In this document: positions 16,220 through 24,005 of the stretch, piece after piece
Position numbering within the stretch: the first letter of the stretch is position 1
Layout: every line of letters begins with the position of its first letter
The notes under the pieces: generated by a model
The model's input: only the letters and a program-made list of their open reading frames with translations
Database searches by the model: none
What the model was told of the DNA's origin: nothing
Source: Solirubrobacter ginsenosidimutans
GTDB taxonomy: Bacteria > Actinomycetota > Thermoleophilia > Solirubrobacterales > Solirubrobacteraceae
Assembly (NCBI RefSeq): GCF_027587205.1
Contig: NZ_JAPDOD010000005.1
Span: 239,208-303,207 of the forward strand
Direction: 5' to 3'
DNA: 64,000 bases
Made by a program: the position numbers and the translations under genes

Positions 16220-17275
16220 TCAGCAGGCGGCGGGCTTGGACGAGCCCTCGGGCTGGCACAGCGTGGTGACGAGCGGGGCCTTCCGGGCCCGGATCGTCAG
16301 GACCTTGACGGCGGAACTGAAGCCGGGCTTGGAGACGATCACGGTGATCTCCGTTCCGACCTTGAGCTTCTTCTTGAGGACGGGCTTGAGGAGTAGCCGG
16401 CCTCCGACGGCCACCACCTTCGTGAAGCGCTTCTTCGCACAGCCGCTCGGGCAGAGGACCGTGACCCGCGCTCCGGCCGGCACGTTCTTGACGACGAAGT
16501 TCGAGACTTTGGTCGCGCGGGCGGTCGAGGTGAAGCCGAACCCGAGCGCGACCAGGATCTGGGGCGCAGCGACCGGCTCACCCGCCGCCGCCGACGCGAT
16601 CGCAGGGTCGACGATCGGCGCGACCGGGGCGAGCGGAGCTGCAGTCGACACGGTCGCCGCGGCCGCGGGCACCTCGATCTTGAAGTCACGCGCCTTCCCC
16701 AAGAAGTTGCCGACCTTGTCGACCGCCCGCACGCTGAACGTGTACGCGCCCACGGGCTGTCCGCTCAGCACGTGCTCGGCGGCGCCCGTGCAGGCGCCGA
16801 ACACGGGCGGCGCGCCCATCGGCACGACACTGCAGCGGAAGTGCGAGAAACCGGCTCCGGCGTCGCTCGCGCCGAAGGTCCAGCGCTGCGTCGACCCCGG
16901 GGCGAAGCGCTCCCGGTCCGGCCCGGTCACGGTCAGCGCCGGCGGGGTGTTGTCGATCAGCACGTCGAGCGTCGCGGTGGCCGACTCGCCACCCGCGGAG
17001 AACGCGGTCGCGGAGATCGTGGCCGGGCCGTCGTCGACGTTCGTCGTGTCGAAGGTGCCGCCGTAGGGCGCGGTGTCGTCGTCGAACTTCAGCTCGCCGC
17101 GGACGCGGAACTCGACGCGCACCACGTCGTCGCTGACGGACGCGCTGACCGGGATCTGATGTGTCACGACAGAAGCGACCGGCTTGTCCAGCTTCACCGT
17201 CGGCGGCGCGGCGAACGCGCTCGAGGCCGGCAGGAGCAAGAACAGGATCAGGGCGACAACGGTGCGCACGCCCAC
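16220..17275 (-). CDS. Secreted Ig-like protein with the same C-terminal domain
   Basis: 351 residues. GTG start at 17275 (or 17269) followed directly by a signal peptide (VVALILFLLLPASSAFA). Two Ig-like/cadherin-like beta domains follow (SVSDDVVRVEFRVRG; DAGAGFSHFRCSV), then an Ala/Pro linker, and a Lys-rich 95-residue C-terminal domain that resembles that of the gene 15 bp downstream and likewise ends in Pro-Ala-Cys. The pair reads in one direction and is probably one transcript. Likely exported to the cell surface; no catalytic motif. Confidence 0.8.
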   Translation of the reverse strand: MGVRTVVALILFLLLPASSAFAAPPTVKLDKPVASVVTHQIPVSASVSDDVVRVEFRVRGELKFDDDTAPYGGTFDTTNVDDGPATISATAFSAGGESATATLDVLIDNTPPALTVTGPDRERFAPGSTQRWTFGASDAGAGFSHFRCSVVPMGAPPVFGACTGAAEHVLSGQPVGAYTFSVRAVDKVGNFLGKARDFKIEVPAAAATVSTAAPLAPVAPIVDPAIASAAAGEPVAAPQILVALGFGFTSTARATKVSNFVVKNVPAGARVTVLCPSGCAKKRFTKVVAVGGRLLLKPVLKKKLKVGTEITVIVSKPGFSSAVKVLTIRARKAPLVTTLCQPEGSSKPAAC

Positions 17276-17324
17276 AGAGAACCCGCCTTGCCTTGGCGGG
17301 CGCTTGGCGGATCCTTGGGGTGCT

Positions 17325-17993
17325 TCAGGCGCGCCGGTACAGCCGACCCGGCCGCCCCGGGCCCTCCGAACGCAGCGCGCCCGTGTCTTCCAACAGTCCG
17401 GTGGCTCGCACGTCGCGGCGGAAGTTGGCCGCGTCGACCTCCTCCCCACGCAGCGCCTCGTAGAGCTGCTGCGCCTGGCGCAGGGTGAACGGCTCCGTCA
17501 ACAGCGCCAGCGCCTTGCGCACGAACCACACCTTGTCGGCCACGCGCGCGTGCAGCCGCCAGAGCCCGTCGTCGACGATCACCGCGTGATCCAGCGCCAG
17601 CTCGGGGAGCGCGTCGAGGGGATGCCAGGAGGCGTCGCGGTCGACGGGACGTTCTTCGGGCAGCGTCTCCGGCCGGACCAGCGCCATGTAGGCGATCGTC
17701 GGCAGCCAGCCCCTCGGGTCCCGCACAGGGTCGGCATAGGTCCGCAACTGCTCGAGATGCACCGAGCCGACGCCGGTCTTCTCGCGCAGCTTTCGCTCCG
17801 CGGTCTGCTCGGGCGCCTCGGAGGAGCCGACGAACCCGCCGGGGAGCGCGAACAGCCCGCGCTGCGGCTCCTCCAAACGGCGAGCCAACAGCACGCAGAG
17901 GCGCCCGTCGAGGAGCGTGAAGACGACCGGGTCGGCGGTCAGGCCGATCGGCGCGTCGTATCCGGCGGTGTTGGTGGCCTGCATGCCGGCCAT
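17325..17993 (-). CDS. NrtR-like Nudix regulator
   Basis: 222 residues. The N-terminal Nudix fold has the box GGFVGSSEAPEQTAERKLRE, followed by KTGV, where the usual REL-EE glutamates are partly replaced by lysine, so hydrolysis is doubtful. Residues 150-215 form a winged helix (LRQAQQLYEALRG, NFRRDVRATGLL). This two-domain order is that of NrtR-type regulators, which sense ADP-ribose and repress NAD or sugar genes. No such target gene is adjacent, so the regulon is unknown. Start ATG 17993. Confidence 0.8.
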   Translation of the reverse strand: MAGMQATNTAGYDAPIGLTADPVVFTLLDGRLCVLLARRLEEPQRGLFALPGGFVGSSEAPEQTAERKLREKTGVGSVHLEQLRTYADPVRDPRGWLPTIAYMALVRPETLPEERPVDRDASWHPLDALPELALDHAVIVDDGLWRLHARVADKVWFVRKALALLTEPFTLRQAQQLYEALRGEEVDAANFRRDVRATGLLEDTGALRSEGPGRPGRLYRRA

Positions 17994-18010
17994 CAGGTTA
18001 CGATCGCGGC

Positions 18011-18400
18011 GTGGACTTCATCGAGCGACTCGACGAACCGCAGCGCACCGAGATCCGGCGGGTGCACGACTTGATCACCACAGTCGCGCCGGACCTGGAG
18101 GTCGAGGCGGGGGAGAAGATCATCGGCTACGGCCCGTATCACTACCGCTACGCATCTGGCCGCGAGGGTGACGCCCACCTCATCGGCCTCGCGCCCCGCA
18201 AGGGCTCGATCTCCCTGTACGTCTCGTGTACCAAGGACGGCGCCTACCTCGCGGAGAGCTATGTCGACCGGCTGCCGAAGGCGAGCATCGGCAAGAGCTG
18301 CGTGCGGTTCAAGCGCACGAGCGACCTCGACCTCGCCATCCTGCGCGAGCTGATCGCCGAGGCCGCCCGCCTGGGCCCGCCCTACGTGGCGACGCCCTGA
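18011..18400 (+). CDS. DUF1801 (YdhG-like) protein
   Basis: 129 residues covering the whole family length. Typical features are RTEIRRVHDLITTVAPDLE, a conserved YGPYHYRY, GSISLYVSC and GKSCVRFKRTSDLDLA near the C-terminus. Members are small soluble proteins of unknown function. GTG start at 18011, 17 bp from the divergent Nudix start. The 3' end overlaps the convergent aldolase gene by 19 bp. Confidence 0.85.
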   Translation: MDFIERLDEPQRTEIRRVHDLITTVAPDLEVEAGEKIIGYGPYHYRYASGREGDAHLIGLAPRKGSISLYVSCTKDGAYLAESYVDRLPKASIGKSCVRFKRTSDLDLAILRELIAEAARLGPPYVATP

Positions 18401-19410
18401 ACCACGCCGAGGATGGCTTCGACGAACGCGTCGACGTCCTCCTCCGTCGTGTCCCACGCGCACATCCAGCGGACCTCGCCGGTATGTGGGTCCCAGACGT
18501 AGAACTTGAAATCGCGCTGCAGCTGCTCGGCGGCTCCCGGAGGGAGGATCGCGAAGACGCCGTTGGCCTGGACGGGCTGCGTGATCGTCAACGCGTCACC
18601 CACGCCGGACGCCAGCCGCGCCGCCATCGCGTTCGCGTTGCCGGCCGCGCGGCGCCACAGATCGCCCTCGAACAGCGCGAGCAACTGCGCGCTGACGAAC
18701 CGCATCTTCGATGCCAGCTGCATCGACTGCTTCCGCAGGTACACCAGCGACGGGGCGAGCTCGGGGTTCAGGACTACGACGGCCTCGGCCGCGAGCAGGC
18801 CGACCTTCGTCCCGCCCAGCGACAGCACGTCCGCGCCGACGTCGGTGGTGAACGCGCGGAACTCCGCGTCCAGCGACACCGCCGCGTTGGCGAGCCGCGA
18901 GCCGTCGATGTGGAACAGCATCCCGTGTGCGCGCGCGTGCTCGCCGAGCGCGCGCAGCTCCTCGATCGAGTAGAGCGTCCCGAGCTCGGTGGACTGCGTG
19001 ACGGAGACGACGCCCGGCTGGATGGCGTGCTCGTCGCCGATCCGGACCATCCATCGGTCCACCAGCTCCGGGGTGAGCTTGCCGTCGGGCGTCGGGACGG
19101 TCAGCAGCTTGATGGCGCCCATGACCTCCGGGGCGCCGCCCTCGTCGACGTTCAGATGCGCATTCTCGGCGCAGATGACGCCCTGCCACGGCCGTAGCAT
19201 CGACCGCAGGCCGACGACGTTGGCGCCGGTGCCGTTGAACACCGGGAACGCGGTGGCCTGCTCGCCGAAGTGCCGGCGGAGCACAGTCTGGAGGTGGGCG
19301 GTGGTCTCGTCGGCGCCGTAGGAGACGGCGTGACCGTGGTTGACGGCCGCGATGGCGTCCAGCGCCTCGGGCAGGATGGGGGCATAGTTGTCGCTCGCGA
19401 AGGCACGCAC
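18382..19410 (-). CDS. ltaE: Threonine aldolase family PLP enzyme
   Basis: 342 residues, fold-type I PLP enzyme of the low-specificity L-threonine aldolase family. Signs are FASDNYAPILPEAL at the start, the substrate loop AVSYGADETTA, FNGTGAN, the internal aldimine lysine in SLGGTKVGLL, and FHIDGSRLANAAVSL. It would split threonine or allo-threonine into glycine and acetaldehyde. The frame is open far upstream in low-complexity sequence; GTG 19410 begins right at the conserved N-terminus. Confidence 0.88.
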   Translation of the reverse strand: MRAFASDNYAPILPEALDAIAAVNHGHAVSYGADETTAHLQTVLRRHFGEQATAFPVFNGTGANVVGLRSMLRPWQGVICAENAHLNVDEGGAPEVMGAIKLLTVPTPDGKLTPELVDRWMVRIGDEHAIQPGVVSVTQSTELGTLYSIEELRALGEHARAHGMLFHIDGSRLANAAVSLDAEFRAFTTDVGADVLSLGGTKVGLLAAEAVVVLNPELAPSLVYLRKQSMQLASKMRFVSAQLLALFEGDLWRRAAGNANAMAARLASGVGDALTITQPVQANGVFAILPPGAAEQLQRDFKFYVWDPHTGEVRWMCAWDTTEEDVDAFVEAILGVVQGVAT

Positions 19411-19427
19411 GGCGCACGACGATAGCC

Positions 19428-20000
19428 ATGGATCCCCTCCGCATGTACATCGTGATCCGCCGCGGGGCCTTCGAGACCATCGACGAGGGCGGACGACTGG
19501 CGGGCTTGGCGGCCGTGCGCGCGCTCGCCGAATACGAAGCTCCCGAGGAGTGGCTCGCGCGTCCCGGCAAGGTCGTCCTGCGCGCACGCTCGCCCACGCA
19601 GTGGGCCAAAGTGCTCGAAGAACCGCACGCGGCGGCCTCCGACGGCGTCGTCGCCCTGCCGCCCCGCCGGCGCTCCGAGCGCGGGGACGCGCTGACGAAG
19701 ATCCAGGCGATGTCGACCGAGCTCGAGCCGCCACCGCCCAGCGTCACGGGGCCCGGACTCGTCTATGCGTTGAATCCCAAGATCGAGATGAGCAGCGGAA
19801 AGACGCTGGCGCAGATCGCCCACGCGGCGGTGATGGCGGACGCGCTCGGCTACGACGTCTCGCGCGCGCGGGTCATCGCCCCGCCCACGTTCGACCTGCC
19901 GGGCTGCGTCGCCGAGGTGCGCGACGCGGGGCTGACCGAGGTCCCACCGGGCACGATCACGGTGCGAGTGCTCGTCCGCGAGGGGGGTTCGTACTCCTAG
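19428..20000 (+). CDS. Peptidyl-tRNA hydrolase type II-like protein
   Basis: 190 residues. The C-terminal half matches the Pth2 fold: a strand (VYALNPKIEMSSG), then KTLAQIAHAAVMA in place of the family's GKxAAQCAHA, and later strands ending PGTITVRVLV. The N-terminal 85 residues contain a second, degenerate copy of the first strand-helix (MYIVIRRGAFETIDEGGRLA), as in actinobacterial relatives. It may recycle peptidyl-tRNA, but activity is unproven. ATG 19428; divergent from the aldolase gene by 17 bp. Confidence 0.75.
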   Translation: MDPLRMYIVIRRGAFETIDEGGRLAGLAAVRALAEYEAPEEWLARPGKVVLRARSPTQWAKVLEEPHAAASDGVVALPPRRRSERGDALTKIQAMSTELEPPPPSVTGPGLVYALNPKIEMSSGKTLAQIAHAAVMADALGYDVSRARVIAPPTFDLPGCVAEVRDAGLTEVPPGTITVRVLVREGGSYS

Positions 20001-20031
20001 TCCGGTCAGGCCGGACTAGACGTACGCACCC

Positions 20032-20394
20032 CTAGTGCGCGAGCGCTAGCCCGAGCCAGACGATCACCAGCGACACCACGAAGATGGCGCCTTGGAGCCA
20101 GTGAGCGGCGCCGTTGCGCAGGTGCCAGAGGATCAGCGCGCCCGCCAGCACCACCAGCGCGAGCTTGGCGTGCAGCGTGCCGGAGTCCCACAGCGAGTAG
20201 CGCGAGGCCATCCAGACGCCCGTGACCACCAGCACGCCCAGCGCGGCCAGCGACGCCCACCCGAAGCGCCGCGCCACGGCCCGCAGACCCTCCGGATCGC
20301 GGCCCCGCAGCCCAGGCACCACGGCGATCGCCAGCACCAACTGCCCGCCGACGAACAGCGTCATCGCCAACACGTGGAGGTAACGCAGGATCAA
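20032..20394 (-). CDS. CopD-like membrane protein
   Basis: 120 residues with four hydrophobic helices: YLHVLAMTLFVGGQLVLAIA, a second at about 45-65, a third with KLALVVLAGALIL and a fourth at the C-terminus. The opening RYLHVLAMTLFVGG is the CopD/DUF2269 signature; the histidine may bind metal or heme. The TTG start at 20394 lies immediately beside the tRNA-Pro fragment, so the original upstream region of this gene was changed by the insertion event. ATG 20364 is an alternative start. Confidence 0.75.
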   Translation of the reverse strand: MILRYLHVLAMTLFVGGQLVLAIAVVPGLRGRDPEGLRAVARRFGWASLAALGVLVVTGVWMASRYSLWDSGTLHAKLALVVLAGALILWHLRNGAAHWLQGAIFVVSLVIVWLGLALAH

Positions 20395-20437
20395 ATCGGG
20401 GCGCCGGGATTTGAACCCGGGACCTCGTGCTCCCAAA
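20395..20437 (-). repeat. tRNA-Pro 3' fragment (attachment-site copy)
   Basis: 43 bp identical to 21358-21400, the 3' half of the intact tRNA-Pro gene from the anticodon loop to the 3' end. It is followed by unrelated sequence, so it is a fragment, not a tRNA gene. It forms a direct repeat that flanks the toxin-antitoxin segment. Confidence 0.92.
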
Positions 20438-20640
20438 CTCCAGGCAGCGGCCGAGGTCAGCCTTTATTCACTCCGTCCGCCGCAGCCTAGCTGGCCTCTC
20501 GCTCGACAAGGTCACGGCCTTCGTCAAGCAGCGCCACCCCTACGCCGTCCCGAACGTCACCGCAAGACTCGACGCCGGCAACGCGGACTGCTTCGCCGAG
20601 ACATCGGCCGGGAAGCAGCGGTCCTAGGTCCGATCAGTGC
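20438..20640. other. Left part of the tRNA-Pro insertion
   Basis: About 200 bp. One plus-strand frame, open through the tRNA fragment to a stop at 20627, ends in a protein-like tail (LSLDKVTAFVKQRHPYAVPN). It could be the end of a gene lost on insertion or deletion. I do not recognise it. Confidence 0.3.
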
Positions 20641-21063
20641 TCAAGGCTGCGGCGACAACATCGGCAGGCCGATGCCCTGACCATCGGCGAGCATCCGACG
20701 GTCGTAGGTGATGAGTACGCCAAGTTCCGCGGTGATGCTGGCTGCGGTGGCGAGATGGATCGCGTCCAACGAGCGCAGAACGTTCGAGCCGATTTGCATC
20801 GCTGCCGGAGCGATCGGGTCGATCGCAAGCAGATCCAAGCCGGCGAGGACACGCTGAGCGAGCGGAACGGCAAGCGGGCCGAGTCGGCGCGCGACACGCG
20901 TCAGCTCGATCGCGGCGAGCAGACTCGACACCCGGCGCGGCCAGCGCAGCAGTTCACGCCGCAGGGCCGCGGTCTCAGCCTCCACGGCAATCAACTTGAC
21001 GAGTGCCGAAGAGTCCAGATACGCGACGCTCGGACTACTGCTCGCCACGCGCCGCCGCGTCAC
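20641..21063 (-). CDS. vapC: PIN-domain toxin (VapC-like)
   Basis: 140 residues. A PIN nuclease domain with the acidic set of VapC toxins: AYLDSSALVKL with the first aspartate, the glutamate in AAIELTRVA, LRSLDAIHLATA and LITYDRRM. VapC toxins cleave RNA, often tRNA, and are held by an antitoxin. The start overlaps the end of the upstream antitoxin gene by 29 bp, as usual for such pairs. GTG 21045 is an alternative start. The module sits between two copies of a tRNA-Pro 3' end. Confidence 0.88.
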   Translation of the reverse strand: MTRRRVASSSPSVAYLDSSALVKLIAVEAETAALRRELLRWPRRVSSLLAAIELTRVARRLGPLAVPLAQRVLAGLDLLAIDPIAPAAMQIGSNVLRSLDAIHLATAASITAELGVLITYDRRMLADGQGIGLPMLSPQP

Positions 21064-21226
21064 CAGGCCGAGGTCCGCGCTCCAGCTCGAGAGCCGCCGT
21101 CGCCGGCGCCCCCGGCCCGAAGCTCAGCGGCTCCGCCTCGAGCAGGTCGCTCGTTGCCGTCCGAACGACCAGATCGGCGAGCCGATGCTGAGCCGGCGGC
21201 TCAGGCAGAGACGGATTCGCGGCCAC
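21035..21226 (-). CDS. Putative antitoxin of the PIN toxin
   Basis: 63 residues from GTG 21226. The C-terminal part (RLADLVVRTATSDLLEAEPL, then GPGAPATAALELERG) looks like the toxin-wrapping tail of Phd/VapB-type antitoxins. The usual 45-residue N-terminal DNA-binding region (IRELRQ-type) is not visible in any frame upstream, so the antitoxin may be truncated or of an unusual short kind. It overlaps vapC, supporting a toxin-antitoxin operon. Confidence 0.5.
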   Translation of the reverse strand: MAANPSLPEPPAQHRLADLVVRTATSDLLEAEPLSFGPGAPATAALELERGPRPGDAAARGEQ

Positions 21227-21319
21227 GACGGAAAGTATGTCGCACTGGGCAGAGGCCACTTTCCCAACGGCAGGCAGAGCCTGACCGAACGTCGACCACC
21301 GAGGCACCGCGGCCACGCA

Positions 21320-21354
21320 GAAACGCCCCCGACCGCTCTGAACGCGGTCGAGGG
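21320..21354 (-). terminator. Terminator hairpin after tRNA-Pro
   Basis: On the minus strand CCCTCGACCGC pairs with GCGGTCGGGGG around GTTCAGA, then CGTTTCTG. It lies just beyond the 3' end of tRNA-Pro and fits an intrinsic terminator with a weak T-tract. Confidence 0.55.
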
Positions 21355-21358
21355 CACA

Positions 21359-21432
21359 TCGGGGCGCCGGGATTTGAACCCGGGACCTCGTGCTCCCAAA
21401 GCACGCGCGCTACCAAGCTGCGCCACGCCCCG
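21359..21432 (-). tRNA. tRNA-Pro (anticodon TGG)
   Basis: 74 nt on the minus strand. Acceptor CGGGGCG/CGCCCCG is perfect. The D-arm is GCGC/GCGC with AGCTTGGTA, the anticodon stem CGTGC/GCACG with loop TTTGGGA, and the T-arm CCGGG-TTCAAAT-CCCGG. CCA is not encoded. Its 3' half is duplicated at 20395. Confidence 0.95.
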
Positions 21433-21517
21433 TCTGGACCAGTATCGCAGCGGATCGTCCAGTGCAGTGAAGGTTTGGGCGCTGCTGCCGATGAAGGGGA
21501 CAACAACAGGTTCTACT

Positions 21518-21600
21518 TCCCGATAAGGGCAAACCGTCTGCGAGGACGGGGCGCAAAGCCACGGGGCTCTCCGAGCCAGCCGGGCTACCGAAGGAAACGT
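21518..21600 (+). ncRNA. Cyclic di-GMP-I (GEMM) riboswitch
   Basis: The conserved parts of the class I aptamer are in order: AGGGCAAACC near 21525, a GC-rich first hairpin (CCGTC/GACGG), GCGCAAAGCC as the tetraloop-receptor side at about 21551-21560, and the second hairpin ending in GGGCTACCGAAGGAA. TTCC and GGAA can close P1. It lies 77 bp before the CAP-domain gene, so c-di-GMP probably controls that gene. Confidence 0.88.
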
Positions 21601-21676
21601 GCCACGGAACGGCGCGTCGGGTCGATCGGAACCGCATTTGACCCGACAGCAAGCGATCGACACGGAGGTCGCCGCG

Positions 21677-22342
21677 ATGTCCGTAGCACGCAGGTTCTTT
21701 ACCCGAATTCTTCCCACCGCCGCCATCGCGGCCGGTCTGCTCGTCGCTGCTCCCGCCGCGGACGCGAAGGCCAAGAAGAAAGACAAGCCGGTGATCGCCA
21801 AGATCGCCCTCGGGGACCAGCGCTCCAAGAACGCGAAGGCCTCCGTCAAGCCGAAGGCGAAGACGTCGCAGGCGCCGATCACGTGCCAGAACACGGATCT
21901 GATGCCGACGCCCGACAACGTCGAGCTGGTCCGCGCGGCGATCCTCTGCCTGCACAACCAGATCCGGGCGCAGAACGGCCTGCCGTTGCTCAAGGACAAC
22001 GCGAAGCTGCGCAAGGCGGCGACGGGTCACTCCAACGACATGGTCACGCAGGGCTTCTTCGACCACACCAGCCCGGACGGCGACTCGTTCGTGGACCGGA
22101 TCATCGGCGCCGGCTATGCCAAGCGCAACGACGGCTGGACGCTCGGCGAGAACCTCGCCTGGGGCACCGGCGACCTGAGCTCCGCGACCGGCGTCATGAA
22201 CGCCTGGATGGGCTCGGCGGGGCACAAGGCCAACATCCTCAAGCGGGCCTACAAGGAAGCCGGCATCGGCATTCGCCTCGGCGTGCCCACGGACAATGGT
22301 GTAGGTGCCACGATCACGGCGGATTTCGGGGTCAAGCTGTAG
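21677..22342 (+). CDS. Secreted CAP-domain (SCP/PR1) protein
   Basis: 221 residues. Signal peptide at about 1-29 ending in ADA, a Lys-rich linker to about 70, then a CAP domain: CLHNQIRAQNGLPLL, KAATGHSNDMVTQGFFDHTS, and GENLAWGTG followed by MNAWMGSAGHKANIL. The two domain histidines and glutamate are present. CAP proteins of bacteria are secreted, with unclear biochemical roles. ATG 21677 has a good GGAGG 8 bp upstream. It is preceded by a c-di-GMP riboswitch, suggesting control together with surface attachment or sessile growth. Confidence 0.92.
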   Translation: MSVARRFFTRILPTAAIAAGLLVAAPAADAKAKKKDKPVIAKIALGDQRSKNAKASVKPKAKTSQAPITCQNTDLMPTPDNVELVRAAILCLHNQIRAQNGLPLLKDNAKLRKAATGHSNDMVTQGFFDHTSPDGDSFVDRIIGAGYAKRNDGWTLGENLAWGTGDLSSATGVMNAWMGSAGHKANILKRAYKEAGIGIRLGVPTDNGVGATITADFGVKL

Positions 22343-22359
22343 CTCTAGACTCGGCTGAG

Positions 22360-23583
22360 ATGGCCGACGTCGAACCCCTCTACGCCCTGCACTACGACCT
22401 GTCGAAGGTCGGAGGCCTCCAGCCGGTGGCCGCCCCGCCCTACGACGTGATCGACGCGGCCCAGCGAGCACAGCTCCTGGGCCGTTCGCCGTACAACGTC
22501 GTCGAGATCGATCTGCCGCAGAACGGCGCGGACATCTACGGCCACGCCGCCGAGGTCCTGAAGAGCTGGAACGACGAGGGGATCGTCGTCCGCGACGACA
22601 CCCCCTCGCTGTGGGCGCTCGCGCAGGACTACACCGGCCCGGATGGGAAGCTGCGCACCCGCCACGGCGTGTTCGCGCGCGTGAAGGTCGAGGACTACGG
22701 CCCCGGCCGCATCCGCCCGCACGAGCGCACCCACCCGGGTCCCAAGGAGGACCGGCTGCGGCTCACGCGCGCCACACGCGCGAACCTCTCGCCGATCTTC
22801 AGCCTCTACGACGACCCGGGCAACGCCGCCTGGAAGGCCGTCGAGCCGTTCACGCACGACGCCCCCTGGGGCGAGGTGACCGACGAGGACGGCACCGTCC
22901 ACAAGCTCTGGCGGATCGACGACGCCGCGGCCATCGACGCCTTCAAGGCCGCGCTGAACGGGACCGAGCTGCTGATCGCCGACGGCCATCACCGCTACGA
23001 GACCGCCCGCGTCTATCAGCAGGAACAGCCCAGCGCCGACCACGTGCTGATGTGCCTGGTCGCCCTGCAGGACTCCGGGCTGACCGTCTTCCCCACCCAC
23101 CGCCTCGCGATCGGGCTCGACGAGGACCAACGCGAAGAGCTCGCGACCACGCTCGAAGAGGACTGGACGACCGAGCCCCAGGACACGCTGAGCATCGGCT
23201 ACTACGCCAATGGCGAGGAGCAGACGCTCTACCTCAAGGACTGGGCGATCGCCGACGACGCCCTGGAAGGCAAGCCCGAGCCCTACCGCCGCCTCGACAC
23301 CGCGGTGCTGGAGGCGCTGATCCTCAAGGGCGCCCTCGGCATGACCGAGGACGACATCTCGCACTTCAACGGCCTCAATTACGCCCGCACGCCCGAGGAG
23401 GCCCGGGCCAAGGTGGACGCCGGCGAGGCCGACGCCGCGTTCCTGATGACCGCGACCCCCGTGGAGCGGGTCCGCGACGTCGCGGCGGCAGGGGAGAACA
23501 TGCCGCCGAAATCGACCTACTTTTTCCCGAAGGTGCTGACAGGGATGGTGTTCAATCCCTTGGAGGAGACATGGCCCTCATAA
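22360..23583 (+). CDS. DUF1015 family protein
   Basis: 407 residues, matching the whole DUF1015 family. Conserved pieces are VAAPPYDVI near residue 25, SPYNVVEIDLP, GRIRPHERTHPGPKEDRL, LLIADGHHRYETA at about 205-217 and the C-terminal MPPKSTYFFPK. It is a soluble protein. Relatives occur beside sugar or serine metabolism genes, but the enzyme activity is not established. ATG 22360; it overlaps the OsmC start by 13 bp, so the two are probably translated together. Confidence 0.88.
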   Translation: MADVEPLYALHYDLSKVGGLQPVAAPPYDVIDAAQRAQLLGRSPYNVVEIDLPQNGADIYGHAAEVLKSWNDEGIVVRDDTPSLWALAQDYTGPDGKLRTRHGVFARVKVEDYGPGRIRPHERTHPGPKEDRLRLTRATRANLSPIFSLYDDPGNAAWKAVEPFTHDAPWGEVTDEDGTVHKLWRIDDAAAIDAFKAALNGTELLIADGHHRYETARVYQQEQPSADHVLMCLVALQDSGLTVFPTHRLAIGLDEDQREELATTLEEDWTTEPQDTLSIGYYANGEEQTLYLKDWAIADDALEGKPEPYRRLDTAVLEALILKGALGMTEDDISHFNGLNYARTPEEARAKVDAGEADAAFLMTATPVERVRDVAAAGENMPPKSTYFFPKVLTGMVFNPLEETWPS

Positions 23584-24005
23584 ACCGATCACAGCAAGCG
23601 GTATCCGGTGCGATGCGCGCGATCGCCCGCAAGCGCGAGCGCTACACGCATGACGTGAAGGCGGGCCGGCACACGATCACCGTCGACGAGCCCGAGAAGC
23701 AGGGCGGGCAGGACCTGGGGCCGAGCCCGCAGGAGCTGCTCGCGGCATCGCTCGCCTCCTGCACCGCCGTGACGATGGAGATGTACGCCGAGCGCAAGGG
23801 CTGGAACGTGGACGGCCTCGAGGTCGACTGCCGCTATTCGCCCGCCGAGCGCGGCTGCCCCACCCGCTTCGAGCTGGTCATGCGCATGCCGTCGCACCTG
23901 AGCGAGGAGCAGGTCGAGCGCCTGCAGGTGATCGCGGCCAAGTGCCCGGTGCACCGCACCCTCGAGGGCGAGGTCGCCTTCGACGAGCGGGTCGAGCTCA
24001 CCTGA
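23571..24005 (+). CDS. OsmC family peroxiredoxin-like protein
   Basis: 144 residues. The two redox cysteines of the OsmC/Ohr family are present, in LAASLASCTAVTMEMYAERK and in AAKCPVHRTLEG, with the usual GPSPQELL before the first. These proteins reduce organic hydroperoxides with a dithiol. It lacks extra domains. It starts inside the end of the DUF1015 gene and its stop overlaps the likely start of the Nudix gene. Confidence 0.92.
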   Translation: MALINRSQQAVSGAMRAIARKRERYTHDVKAGRHTITVDEPEKQGGQDLGPSPQELLAASLASCTAVTMEMYAERKGWNVDGLEVDCRYSPAERGCPTRFELVMRMPSHLSEEQVERLQVIAAKCPVHRTLEGEVAFDERVELT

